Part shown: positions 23,078-31,088 of the stretch, in pieces | Layout of the letters: each line of letters begins with the position of its first letter | Numbering within the stretch: position 1 is the stretch's first letter | NCBI GenBank assembly: GCA_038204465.1 | Contig: JBBRCX010000044.1 | Coordinates: forward strand, 1 to 37,815 | Length of the DNA: 37,815 bases | DNA from: JBBRCX01 sp038204465 | GTDB taxonomy: Bacteria; Planctomycetota; Phycisphaerae; Tepidisphaerales; Tepidisphaeraceae | Direction: 5' to 3' | Notes under the pieces: generated by a model | What the model was told of the DNA's origin: nothing | The model's input: the letters and a program-made list of their open reading frames with translations, nothing else | Database searches by the model: none | Made by a program: the position numbers and the translations under genes

Positions 23078-24130
23078 TTAAGCCTGTCCGCAAACCCTTT
23101 CCCATTTACGCTGGAAACTCTCGCGTTCAAAGACCTGCGAATTCACCACGCCGCGCGGCTTGCGCCGCTGGGAAACGTCCACCATTCCCTGACACACCGC
23201 GCGACCAATGTCTCGAAACAACTCGCCCGTCCATGCGATGCTGTGCGGGGCCAGCAGCACGTTGTCCAGTTCCGCGAACCGTGAAGGCTTGGTGAGCGGC
23301 TCCTCAGCGAAACAATCCAGCGCCGCTCCCGCGATTCGATGTTCCTTCAACGCTTCGAAGAGGGCATCTTCATCGACGATGCCCCCGCGAGCGGTGTTCA
23401 GCAGATACGCGCTCGGCTTCATCACCGACAGCTCGCGCCGGCCGATCAGCCCCCGCGTCTCGTCGGTCAGCGGGCAGTGAACGGACACGAAATCGGAATC
23501 GCGCAGCAGTTCATCGAGGTCCACCAGATTCACGCCCAGTTGCTTCGCCGCCGCCGGGTTCATGAACGGATCGAACGCCAGCGGCGGGTTCATACCCCAG
23601 CCCTTGAGCAGCTCGATCGCCTTGCGCGCGATCCCGCCGAGCCCAATGACGCCCAGCGTCCGGTCGCGCAGCTCGCGTCCCATGTATTTCGATCGCTCGT
23701 CCCATTGCCCGCTGCGTACCAGCGCGTCCTTCGTCCTGAAGTGATGCGTTAGCCCAATCATCCAACCGATCGTCGCCTCGGCAACCGAGCGGTCGACGGC
23801 GCCGGCCGTGATGAAGACCATTACATCTTTTTCGGTGCAAGCCATTACATCCACCGCGTCATACCCGACGCCGAACCGCCCCACCGCGACCAGATCGTCG
23901 CTGTTCCTCACGGAATCGGCAGTGACGGCCGGCGTCAGCACGATCACACCGTTGGCGCCCTCGAGCTGATCAGCGCCGATCTGCCTGCGATGCTCTCGAA
24001 ACGCCGCGTGCTTGATGCCTTCCGCACCATCGAACACGGACAGTCCGATGTCCGGATACTTCGTCGAGCCGTCGGCGTTGTAAAAGTCGGCCGTCAGTGC
24101 CACGCGGAACGGGCGTTTTCTCATTTCCAT
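23078..24130 (-). CDS. D-isomer-specific 2-hydroxyacid dehydrogenase
   Basis: 350 residues from ATG 24130; an ATG two codons later (24124) overlaps the upstream stop as ATGA and is equally possible. NAD-binding LGVIGLGGIARKAIELLKGWGM, catalytic Arg in LLNTARGGIVDEDAL, Glu in IAGAALDCFAEEPL, and His in LLAPHSIAWTGE give the complete R-E-H triad. It should interconvert a 2-keto acid and a D-2-hydroxyacid with NAD(H). Coupled to the upstream aldolase it could reduce the keto-acid product or oxidise a sugar acid. The stop codon lies 2 bases from the repeat element. Confidence 0.92.
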   Translation of the reverse strand: MEMRKRPFRVALTADFYNADGSTKYPDIGLSVFDGAEGIKHAAFREHRRQIGADQLEGANGVIVLTPAVTADSVRNSDDLVAVGRFGVGYDAVDVMACTEKDVMVFITAGAVDRSVAEATIGWMIGLTHHFRTKDALVRSGQWDERSKYMGRELRDRTLGVIGLGGIARKAIELLKGWGMNPPLAFDPFMNPAAAKQLGVNLVDLDELLRDSDFVSVHCPLTDETRGLIGRRELSVMKPSAYLLNTARGGIVDEDALFEALKEHRIAGAALDCFAEEPLTKPSRFAELDNVLLAPHSIAWTGELFRDIGRAVCQGMVDVSQRRKPRGVVNSQVFERESFQRKWERVCGQA

Positions 24131-25785
24131 GGCCCGCCTTCCGTCGTGCAGTTGCGCTCCTCCAGCACCAGCCGTTCCGGAACGGGCCCGGCGTAGACCC
24201 AGAGCATCGCCATCGGTTCCTTCGTTTCGTTGACGAAGTAGTGGCACCGCCCGCGCGGCTGAAGGGCGGTGGAATTGCCGGTCATCGCGTAGCGCCGGCC
24301 TTCGACGATGCAGGTTGCGGTGCCTTCAATGATGCAGATCGACTCGTCGAAATCATGAATGTGACACGGGAGCCGCCCGCCCGGCTGGAAGAGCCCATAC
24401 CCGCCGCTCATCTCGATGCCCGGAACGATGTCGCGATTGAAAAAGTCGATGAACGTGGCGCCGAGTGAGGCCTCGAAGCGCTTGGCCGTCCGGTAGCGGT
24501 TGACGCGTTCGGCGCCCGCGAAGCCTGTCGAGGTGTCGGGCATGCCGCGCTTGGAGAAGAAGCGCTCGATCATCGTGCGCGAAGGCGCATCCGTTCCCAT
24601 CGCGATGTGGAACACCGCCTGCGCGTCGGGCGACTGGTTCGCCGCGCAATGCGCCACGCCCCGCGGAATCACCACGTTATCCAGCGGTTCCAGCAGGTAC
24701 CGCCGCCCCTCCACTTCCATCAGCGCCCGCCCGCTCAGCAGCGTCACGGATTCCGTAAACGTGTGCGAGTGATAAGGGAGCTGCGCGCCGGTCTCGAAGG
24801 TGACGATGCCGGTGGTGAGGTTGTGTGCGTTGTTGTGCGCGCCCACCAGCGCTTCGAACGACACGCCGCGCTCGATCTCGATCACCTTTCCTGAGCCGAC
24901 CGGGTTCATGACCTCGGGCCGGTCGGGGCGCATGTTTTCCGGAGGCGTCGGCAGCGGAGTCACTTTCGCCGCGAGGTCCGGACGGTTCTCGGGAACAAAG
25001 GTCGGCGAGATCGTCGTCGGCCGCCCCAATCCCTGCATCGTGTTCGAAAGCCCGCGCAACAGCAGCCCGCCGTCCAATCCCACCGCGAGGACGTTGAACC
25101 CCTGCTTGCGCCGCTCTTCGAGATTGGCATCGCTGGTGGCGACGACGCCGCATTGCTTGCCATGCCTGCGAACGGCGTCCTTGATCGCCAGCAACTGCTC
25201 CGCGACGCCGGGCCCTTCCCATTGGCCGGGGAAGCCGGCGCTCGATGAATAGTCGGCTGGCCCGATAAACAGAATCTCCACGCCCGGCACGCGGCAGATT
25301 TGCTCGATCGCCCTGCCGCCGCGCACCGTCTCGACGATCGGCACGACCAGCACGTGCTCGTTCGCTTCCTTCACGCTCGGGCCGAAGCAGCGCCCCCAGC
25401 AGGTGGCGCGCTCGCCCCCGATGCCGCGGACGCCTTCCGGCGGATAGTGGGCAAACGCCACCACGTCGCGAAGTTGCTCCGCCGACTCCACCCACGGAAC
25501 CACGACCCCATCGGCGCCGATGTCGAGCGAGCGCTTGATCAGGCCGACGCTCGATTCACTCACGCGCACCATGCACACCGTGTCGCTGCGCACCGTCGCG
25601 CGAACGTGATCGAGGATATCGCGCCAATCGAGATGCCCATGCTCGGCGTCGATCACCACCCAATCCATCCCCAGCGCAACCGCCATCTCCGTGATGCTCG
25701 CCGATTCCAGCGTCACCCAGAGCCCGTACACCGGCTCGTTCGCCGCGAGCTTCTTCCGAAGTTTTCGAATCGCGTCCGACTTCAT
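24121..25785 (-). CDS. HpcH/HpaI aldolase fused to a bicupin
   Basis: 554 residues. Residues 1-255 form an HpcH/HpaI class II aldolase: GLWVTLESASITEMA, VVIDAEHGHLDW, MVRVSE (catalytic Arg), VVPIVETVRGG (metal Glu) and FIGPADYSSS (metal Asp). Residues ~310-550 hold two cupin domains. Cupin 1 is GAQLPYHSHTFTESVTLL...PRGVAHCA (HxH, E, H). Cupin 2 is GGRLPCHIHDFDESICII...PRGRCHYF. The aldolase should cleave a 2-keto-3-deoxy sugar acid to pyruvate plus an aldehyde. The cupins may be an isomerase, oxygenase or binding module. Free-standing aldolases of this family are about 250 residues long. AGG lies 6 bases before the ATG; the stop overlaps the next gene. Confidence 0.92.
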   Translation of the reverse strand: MKSDAIRKLRKKLAANEPVYGLWVTLESASITEMAVALGMDWVVIDAEHGHLDWRDILDHVRATVRSDTVCMVRVSESSVGLIKRSLDIGADGVVVPWVESAEQLRDVVAFAHYPPEGVRGIGGERATCWGRCFGPSVKEANEHVLVVPIVETVRGGRAIEQICRVPGVEILFIGPADYSSSAGFPGQWEGPGVAEQLLAIKDAVRRHGKQCGVVATSDANLEERRKQGFNVLAVGLDGGLLLRGLSNTMQGLGRPTTISPTFVPENRPDLAAKVTPLPTPPENMRPDRPEVMNPVGSGKVIEIERGVSFEALVGAHNNAHNLTTGIVTFETGAQLPYHSHTFTESVTLLSGRALMEVEGRRYLLEPLDNVVIPRGVAHCAANQSPDAQAVFHIAMGTDAPSRTMIERFFSKRGMPDTSTGFAGAERVNRYRTAKRFEASLGATFIDFFNRDIVPGIEMSGGYGLFQPGGRLPCHIHDFDESICIIEGTATCIVEGRRYAMTGNSTALQPRGRCHYFVNETKEPMAMLWVYAGPVPERLVLEERNCTTEGGPWK

Positions 25786-25823
25786 CTTTTACCTGACAGG
25801 GCTCGGCAGCCCGTGTACAAAAA

Positions 25824-26651
25824 CTAATCCTTCCACGGCCTCGCATCCGTCGGCGTTTCCCAGCTCGGGATCGGGTCCTGGAGCCCCCCTTCGATCCACA
25901 CAAACTGCCCGTTGGTATCACCCGCTGCGTCGTCGGTCAGCTTGAGCACGAGGTCCACCGCTTTCTGCGGATCGTCGCCTCCGGTCTTCTCCACCCAGTT
26001 CACCCACTTGCGGTACGCCGCTCCCTCGTCGCCCATGCGATCGGCCTTGTTGCGGATGTCGACCCACATGTCCGTCTTCACATCGCCGGGATGGATCACG
26101 TTCGCGACCACACCCGTGCCAGCGACTTCCGCCGCCAGGTGGCGGGTGAACTGATTCAGCGCCACCTTGCTCGTGGCATAGGCGCTGTTCAGCGCGCCGG
26201 GCGGATGCAGCGAGGCGGCCGAGGTGAAGTTGACGATGCGCCCCCACTTCTGCTCGATCATCCCGCTGACAAACGCGCGGCAGGTGAGATAAGGCCCGAT
26301 CAGGTTCACCGACAACGCCTCGAGCCAGAGCCGCGGATCTCCGTCCTTGATCAGGGCGATCGGCCCGAAGATCCCCGCCGCGTTCACCAGGATCGACGGC
26401 TTCCCCAGCTTCTCGCGGACTTGCGCCGCGACGGCCTCGACTGCTTTCGGATCGCCGATGTCCGCCGGAAACGCGACCGCCATGCTGGCCGCCTCCTTGA
26501 CCAGCCGCTCGGTTTCCTTCAGATCGTCGCGGCTTCGCGAGACCAGCGCCAGCTTCGCCCCGCGCTGCGCCAACCCGATCGCGACGCCGCGCCCGAGCCC
26601 CCGGCTGGCGCCGGTGACCACCGCGATCCTGCCGCGCTGCCCGCCGCTCAT
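25824..26651 (-). CDS. SDR family oxidoreductase
   Basis: 275 residues. VVTGASRGLGRGVAIGLA is a textbook nucleotide motif, followed by VSRSRDD (basic residues hint at NADP), VNAAGIFGP, catalytic Ser in VNFTSAASLHPPG, and YATSKVAL. It should reduce or oxidise a sugar or keto compound in the cytoplasm. The start overlaps the stop of the mutarotase gene by 4 bases (ATGA), so both are translated from one mRNA. A 38-base gap separates it from the aldolase fusion. Confidence 0.87.
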   Translation of the reverse strand: MSGGQRGRIAVVTGASRGLGRGVAIGLAQRGAKLALVSRSRDDLKETERLVKEAASMAVAFPADIGDPKAVEAVAAQVREKLGKPSILVNAAGIFGPIALIKDGDPRLWLEALSVNLIGPYLTCRAFVSGMIEQKWGRIVNFTSAASLHPPGALNSAYATSKVALNQFTRHLAAEVAGTGVVANVIHPGDVKTDMWVDIRNKADRMGDEGAAYRKWVNWVEKTGGDDPQKAVDLVLKLTDDAAGDTNGQFVWIEGGLQDPIPSWETPTDARPWKD

Positions 26652-26989
26652 TTGCCCCCCTTGCTCGTTCGGCCCGCCGGCGTCTCCACGTGGAAGATCT
26701 CGCGCAGCTCACCGGCATCCACGATGCCGTCGGGCTTCAGGTGCATGAACGGCTCCATCACCTTCCCCCACTTCGTGTGGATCTCAGAATGCCAGAGCTT
26801 GTCCCAGGCCTTCTCATCGTGAATCTCGGAGAAGAGGAACAGATCAGGATCGCGCTCGAACGTGGTGATCGACGCGATGCCGCTCTTCTCGATCTCCTTC
26901 ACCAGCTCGGGCCAGATGTTGTCGTGCTCCTTCTTGTACTTCGCGAGCATCCCCGGCTTCAGCTTCATGGTAAATGCGCGACGGATCAT
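26648..26989 (-). CDS. rhaM: L-rhamnose mutarotase
   Basis: 113 residues, the usual length for RhaM. It starts MIRRAFTMKLKPGMLAKYKKEHDNIWPELVKEI, the conserved MIR.AF.M....G...EY...H..IWPEL pattern. The later W..I/L.....KW...M segment is KLWHSEIHTKWGKVMEPFM. It interconverts alpha and beta anomers of L-rhamnose or a related 6-deoxysugar in the cytoplasm. GAGGAG lies 6 bases upstream of the ATG. It is the clearest pointer in the window to a rhamnose-like substrate. The symbol is by family; the exact sugar is not proven. Confidence 0.88.
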   Translation of the reverse strand: MIRRAFTMKLKPGMLAKYKKEHDNIWPELVKEIEKSGIASITTFERDPDLFLFSEIHDEKAWDKLWHSEIHTKWGKVMEPFMHLKPDGIVDAGELREIFHVETPAGRTSKGGK

Positions 26990-27089
26990 ACGAAGCTCCT
27001 CGTTGGTCCCTTAGACAGCCCCCTGCTTCCGCTCTTGAATGTATCAGATCAACTTTCGCCCTCATAAACATGCCGCACCTGTGGGCGCA

Positions 27090-28553
27090 TCATCGCCGCC
27101 GTACCCGGACGACCAGGTCATGGATGAATTCCGGAAGCTGGAAGACCGCGCGGCTCGAGCCTTCCAGGGTCGTTGCCCTCGATTCCACTCCGCTCATCGG
27201 GGAATACCAGCACATCGAGTAATCACCCGCGGGCAGATCCAGGTGAATCGATCCGCCGATCGGGCCGCCGGCGTCCGGCTCGCTTCGCTCGCGTGCATCG
27301 GCGAGGTAGATGCAATAGTCCTGCTCCGGCGCTGCAAACACGCACCCAAGTGTGGATGAAGGATTTCCCCGAAGAAGTTCGGGCATCGGCCGGGCGCGCA
27401 CGAGGTCGATCGAGTGGATGAACTGAGAAAGATGCTTCATCCACGTTCGCAGGCACCGCTGCGAGTGCTCCGTGCCGGTCTCCAGGTAGTTGACGATCGA
27501 GAAGTCGATCATGTCGTAGTGCGCGCCGCAGAACAGCGCCGTCCAGGCACGCTTGCGATGGATCGTCCACGCCTCCTCGTCCTTGTATTGCGTCGCGCAG
27601 TTGTCCTCGTCGTAGTTCAGCGGCTTGCGCTGCGCGTAGGTGGCCAGGGCGTAATCGCGCACGCCGGCCAGCTTCAGTTCCTTCGCCATGAACGCGCCCA
27701 TGTCGTACGACTTGCCCGCGAACGTCGTGTTCGGCAGCGGGTGCATGTTGACGATGTCCAGCGGGAAATCGGCGAACGAGCGGTCCGAAGTCTGCTCGAA
27801 CGGATGCCAGGTGAACGCCTCCTGCCCGGCGATCAGGTGCCGGTTTGGAAGCGGCTTCTCCGTCTCACGAATGACCTGTGCGATCGCGGCCTGCCACTCG
27901 TTCACCTCCGCCGGCAGCGGGTCCGTCGTCCGGCCGCCTGGATACGAGCCGCCCGGCTCATTGCAGATCTCGTAGAAAACGTTGTCGTAGCGGTTGGTCT
28001 CTTCCACGATCTTCCGCACGTGCGCGCTCTGCCACTTGAAGAGGTTCGGATGGCGCAGCGACATGTACTCCGGCCAGTTGAATTGTTCGACGTCGTTGAG
28101 GTTGTTGGCCGGGTTCAGCGGGTTCAGCGCCCAGATGTTGTCGGCATAGGTGTTGCTCAGCAGCACCACTTCCACGACCACGCCGTAATCGGAGGCGAGC
28201 GCGAGAAAGCGGTGCAGGCGCTCGAAGAACTCCGGGTTCCACTGGCTCAAATCGAACTTGGGCTGCTGATCGAGCGCGAGCGCGGCGCCGACGCGTTGGA
28301 ACGGCGCGATGTAGTCGGGCGACTCGGGCTTGCACGTCGAATACGGATTCGACGCCGACTGCAACTCGCGAAACAGCGTGAACAGCCGCGTGAGCGTCTG
28401 CTTCTCGGCGGCATCTGCGAGATAGCGCTCGAACCTGAAGGGCCGGTTCATCACCGCCCCGTAGTGCTCCGTCGCGCACAGCAGAACCAGCGGCTTGCCG
28501 CGAAACTCAAAGAGCTTGCGGTTCTGCGGATGGATGCGGATGGGCTGGGGCAT
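27090..28553 (-). CDS. Putative clan GH-A glycoside hydrolase
   Basis: 487 residues from ATG 28553; the frame stays open further upstream but passes through the 100-bp repeat and into the next gene, so those starts are rejected. The N-terminus (IRIHPQNRKLFEFRGKPLVLLCATEHYG) resembles the opening strands of DUF4038/cellulase-like TIM-barrel hydrolases. YDNVFYEICNEPGG near residue 194 has the NEP acid/base motif of clan GH-A. A C-terminal beta domain (SIHLDLPAGDYSMCWYSPMSG...) matches the collagen-binding-like tail common in such proteins. No signal peptide is visible. Substrate unknown; the context suggests a pectic oligosaccharide. Confidence 0.72.
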   Translation of the reverse strand: MPQPIRIHPQNRKLFEFRGKPLVLLCATEHYGAVMNRPFRFERYLADAAEKQTLTRLFTLFRELQSASNPYSTCKPESPDYIAPFQRVGAALALDQQPKFDLSQWNPEFFERLHRFLALASDYGVVVEVVLLSNTYADNIWALNPLNPANNLNDVEQFNWPEYMSLRHPNLFKWQSAHVRKIVEETNRYDNVFYEICNEPGGSYPGGRTTDPLPAEVNEWQAAIAQVIRETEKPLPNRHLIAGQEAFTWHPFEQTSDRSFADFPLDIVNMHPLPNTTFAGKSYDMGAFMAKELKLAGVRDYALATYAQRKPLNYDEDNCATQYKDEEAWTIHRKRAWTALFCGAHYDMIDFSIVNYLETGTEHSQRCLRTWMKHLSQFIHSIDLVRARPMPELLRGNPSSTLGCVFAAPEQDYCIYLADARERSEPDAGGPIGGSIHLDLPAGDYSMCWYSPMSGVESRATTLEGSSRAVFQLPEFIHDLVVRVRRR

Positions 28554-28603
28554 CTTGAACCGTTTAGACTCGCGACTGATGTCGCAGCAGGGGTGTCGCC
28601 GTT

Positions 28604-28703
28604 GTAGCACGGGCGTCCCGCCCGTGCCGATCACTTTAAGCGTCAGACAACCAGTGTTATCGAATTCCTCAACCGTCAAACACGGGCGAGACGCCCGTGC
28701 TAC
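28604..28703. repeat. 100-bp REP-like element with perfect 14-bp terminal inverted repeats
   Basis: GTAGCACGGGCGTC (28604-28617) and GACGCCCGTGCTAC (28690-28703) are exact inverted copies; each continues into a CCCGTG-type second arm, giving a hairpin at each end. The centre (about 28627-28679) is AT-richer and does not resemble that of the 22977 copy. It occupies the gap between the two polysaccharide-degrading genes of the minus-strand unit. Confidence 0.87.
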
Positions 28704-28717
28704 GGGGAACTTCGTTC

Positions 28718-31015
28718 TCACCAGACGAGGACGCAGTGGTCGTCGTTGATCATTCCCAGCTCGTCGGCGATTTTCAGATAGAAAATGAAGTGCCGGTAGC
28801 CCATCGCGAAGAGGCCCTGTGTCTGCTGCAGGGCCTGCGGCGCGCCGCTCAGCACCAGCCGTAGGCCGTTCTTTCCCAGCTCGGCATATTTGCGGTCTCC
28901 GCTGAGGTGATACCAGCGGGCCAGGTTGGTCAGGTCGGGCCACTTGATCGGCCAGTTGCGGAAATGGATATATCCCCAGCTCTTTGGATCCGACAGTTTC
29001 TCGATCACCGGCCCCGTCACCGCTTTCCACAGCGCAAGAATCTTCTCGTCACCGGTCGCCTGATACATGTCCCAGATGCCGTTGAAGCTCATCGCGCTCA
29101 TGTAGCCGCTGTGAATCCCCGAGCCCGGCGGGTACTCCCACACCAGCTGCCCATGCTTGTCCTGCTTTTCCTGAAGACCATTGATGATCGCCATCCCGGC
29201 GTCGCGGTATTTGGTCTCGTGGGTGATCTCATACAGGGCCGCCAGCGACAGCAGCGGCCAGGCCGACTCGCGCCCGGAGAAGTTGAGCGCATCCGATCGA
29301 GGCCCGGTGATCCACCAGACGAGGCAGTCGCCGATGCGCTTGCTGATGCGCAGCGCCTCTTCGTCGCCAGTCGCGAGGTAGAAGTAGAGCAGGCCCTGGC
29401 ACCACATGTGACTCGGGTAGGTTTCGCCATTGGTGTGGCCAGTCGAGTGCGGGCAGTTGGCGCCGTCGCGGGCGGGATCGGGCGAGTAATCGATGTAGTC
29501 GATGTCCATCAGGTGACGCGCCATGGTCAGCCCGCCGAAAGGCCTGCCGGTTCGCCAGGCCTCGATCATGCAGCAGTAGAGATAGTCCTCTTCGTTGTTG
29601 ATGTACTGCACCACGCCCAGCTCCGGGCAGCGCCCGCGCGCCCCCACTTCATCGCCCCACTCGCGCCAGCCGGTGGCGACCGGCCAGTCGAACGCCTTCG
29701 GCGCCGCCAGCAGCATGTCGATCTTCGATTCCAGCATCGGGTACTTGTTGAGCTGCTGCACGAGCGTCTGGTCGACGTCGGCGAATCGCGATTTGCGATA
29801 GATCTCGTGCGGCACGCCTACGACGCCTGGATACGAAAGGTTGTCGCTCTCGTAGATCAGATCACGCGGGCTCAACGAGTCATCATGGAAGTTGAAGAGC
29901 ACGTCGCGCGTCTTCCCCATGCCTTCGTTCAGCAGGATCGGCTCCTCGTGCTCGGGGAAGAAATCGATCTCGAAGCGGTTCTGGTCCGACGCCAGCCGCA
30001 GCGGGAACTCGCGCGGCGGATCGGACATCGCAAACTTGAACAGCATCCCGCCGACACCCGGCTCATGGAGGTCGATCATCGCCGAGCAGGAGCCGTGGCG
30101 CCCCATGTCGGTGCCGTGCAACACCGAGTAGCAGATATCCTTCGGATTCTCGCGCAGACTGGCGGAATTGCGAATCGTCGTCTGGTACGTGCCGGTATCC
30201 AGGTCCACGTTCTCGGGGATTTCCACCACGGCTTGGATCGTGTTGAGCGTGCGCGCCAAGTGCTGAACGCGCCGGATCGCCCTGGGTCCGATGTTCAGCG
30301 CGCCGGTGAGTCCGGAGCGGACCAGCGCCTTGCCTTCCCGCCCGTTATGACGGTTCCGAATCGTGTGTGACATCAGCACCTGCGACCCCCCGGCCGTGAA
30401 GTGCAGCCGCATCTTGTAGTCCATGAACTTGCCGGTCGGATTCTGATAGTCGCCCTCGATCAGGACGATCACCCGATACCGCCCCGTCTCCTCCAGCCGG
30501 ATCGAGTACTTCCCCGCCGCAGCCCGAAAGATCTGGCCGTTCGTGTCAACGACGAACAGGTCCGATTGCTGAGCGGCGATCCATTCCCGACCGTTGAAAT
30601 GGATTTCACGCGCCAGCGTGAAGGATTTCTTTGAGAGGACCCAGCGCAGCCGTCCGGTGTCGACCGTGAGCGTCTCCGCATCCTCCTTCACGTTGATTCC
30701 CGCAGGCGGCGGCGCTTCGGCGGGTTTTCGCGAGGCGCGGGCGCACAGCCTCAAGTCCCTTGCCGTTCGCGGCGCAAGCTCTCTCGCCGCGTAATCCATC
30801 AAGGCGAATCGCACCGAGCCGTCTTTCCAGGTGGAGAGCACCCTCCACTGCGCACGGGCGTCCCGCCCCGCCTCATCGAGGAGAGCCAGTTCCGCTGAAG
30901 GGTCGTGCAATGCCGCCTGAGGAAACGGTATGCTGCAGCGCAACGGCAGTCCGCGGCGCGGGAACTCCCAGGGGTTGTCGAGGCGGAACGGTAGCTCGAA
31001 GTCAGGCTGGACCAT
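28718..31015 (-). CDS. PcRGLX/YetA-like protein, PL26 rhamnogalacturonan lyase homologue
   Basis: 765 residues from ATG 31015. The N-terminal RIFT-barrel-like segment LPLRCSIPFPQAALHDPSAELALLDEAGRDARAQWRVLSTWKDGSVRFALMDY fits the PcRGLX/YetA N-terminal domain (G.P.P.G.l......l.....G...Q...la.W.DGSv.w...d). A large central and an alpha-barrel-like C-terminal part follow (CPHSTGHTNGETYPSHMWCQGLLYFYLATGDEEALRIS). PL26 enzymes are exo-acting rhamnogalacturonan lyases, which fits the rhamnose mutarotase in the same operon. No signal peptide is apparent. It is first in the minus-strand unit, divergent from the isomerase gene 73 bases away. A TTG 6 codons earlier is also in frame. Confidence 0.78.
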   Translation of the reverse strand: MVQPDFELPFRLDNPWEFPRRGLPLRCSIPFPQAALHDPSAELALLDEAGRDARAQWRVLSTWKDGSVRFALMDYAARELAPRTARDLRLCARASRKPAEAPPPAGINVKEDAETLTVDTGRLRWVLSKKSFTLAREIHFNGREWIAAQQSDLFVVDTNGQIFRAAAGKYSIRLEETGRYRVIVLIEGDYQNPTGKFMDYKMRLHFTAGGSQVLMSHTIRNRHNGREGKALVRSGLTGALNIGPRAIRRVQHLARTLNTIQAVVEIPENVDLDTGTYQTTIRNSASLRENPKDICYSVLHGTDMGRHGSCSAMIDLHEPGVGGMLFKFAMSDPPREFPLRLASDQNRFEIDFFPEHEEPILLNEGMGKTRDVLFNFHDDSLSPRDLIYESDNLSYPGVVGVPHEIYRKSRFADVDQTLVQQLNKYPMLESKIDMLLAAPKAFDWPVATGWREWGDEVGARGRCPELGVVQYINNEEDYLYCCMIEAWRTGRPFGGLTMARHLMDIDYIDYSPDPARDGANCPHSTGHTNGETYPSHMWCQGLLYFYLATGDEEALRISKRIGDCLVWWITGPRSDALNFSGRESAWPLLSLAALYEITHETKYRDAGMAIINGLQEKQDKHGQLVWEYPPGSGIHSGYMSAMSFNGIWDMYQATGDEKILALWKAVTGPVIEKLSDPKSWGYIHFRNWPIKWPDLTNLARWYHLSGDRKYAELGKNGLRLVLSGAPQALQQTQGLFAMGYRHFIFYLKIADELGMINDDHCVLVW

Positions 31016-31088
31016 GCGGCAGAAGATAGCCAAGCCGCCAGCGGCGCACGAGGGCCAGCGGCGGTTTTAGCGCGCGGAGGAATCGCAA

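Noticed and set aside
22963..23130. N-terminal extension of the SDR frame
   Set aside because: It reads through the 99-bp repeat and into the hydroxyacid dehydrogenase; the SDR fold starts at the ATG at 22962.
22977..28703. CRISPR array suggested by recurring GCACGGGCG palindromes
   Set aside because: The copies are kilobases apart, with no regular spacers and no cas genes.
28554..29030. N-terminal extension of the clan-A hydrolase frame
   Set aside because: It runs through the REP-like element and overlaps the 3' end of the PL26-like gene; peptides encoded by this repeat are not real protein.
28907..30370. 487-codon plus-strand frame opposite the PL26-like gene
   Set aside because: Antisense shadow; composition is Arg/Val/His-rich with no family features.
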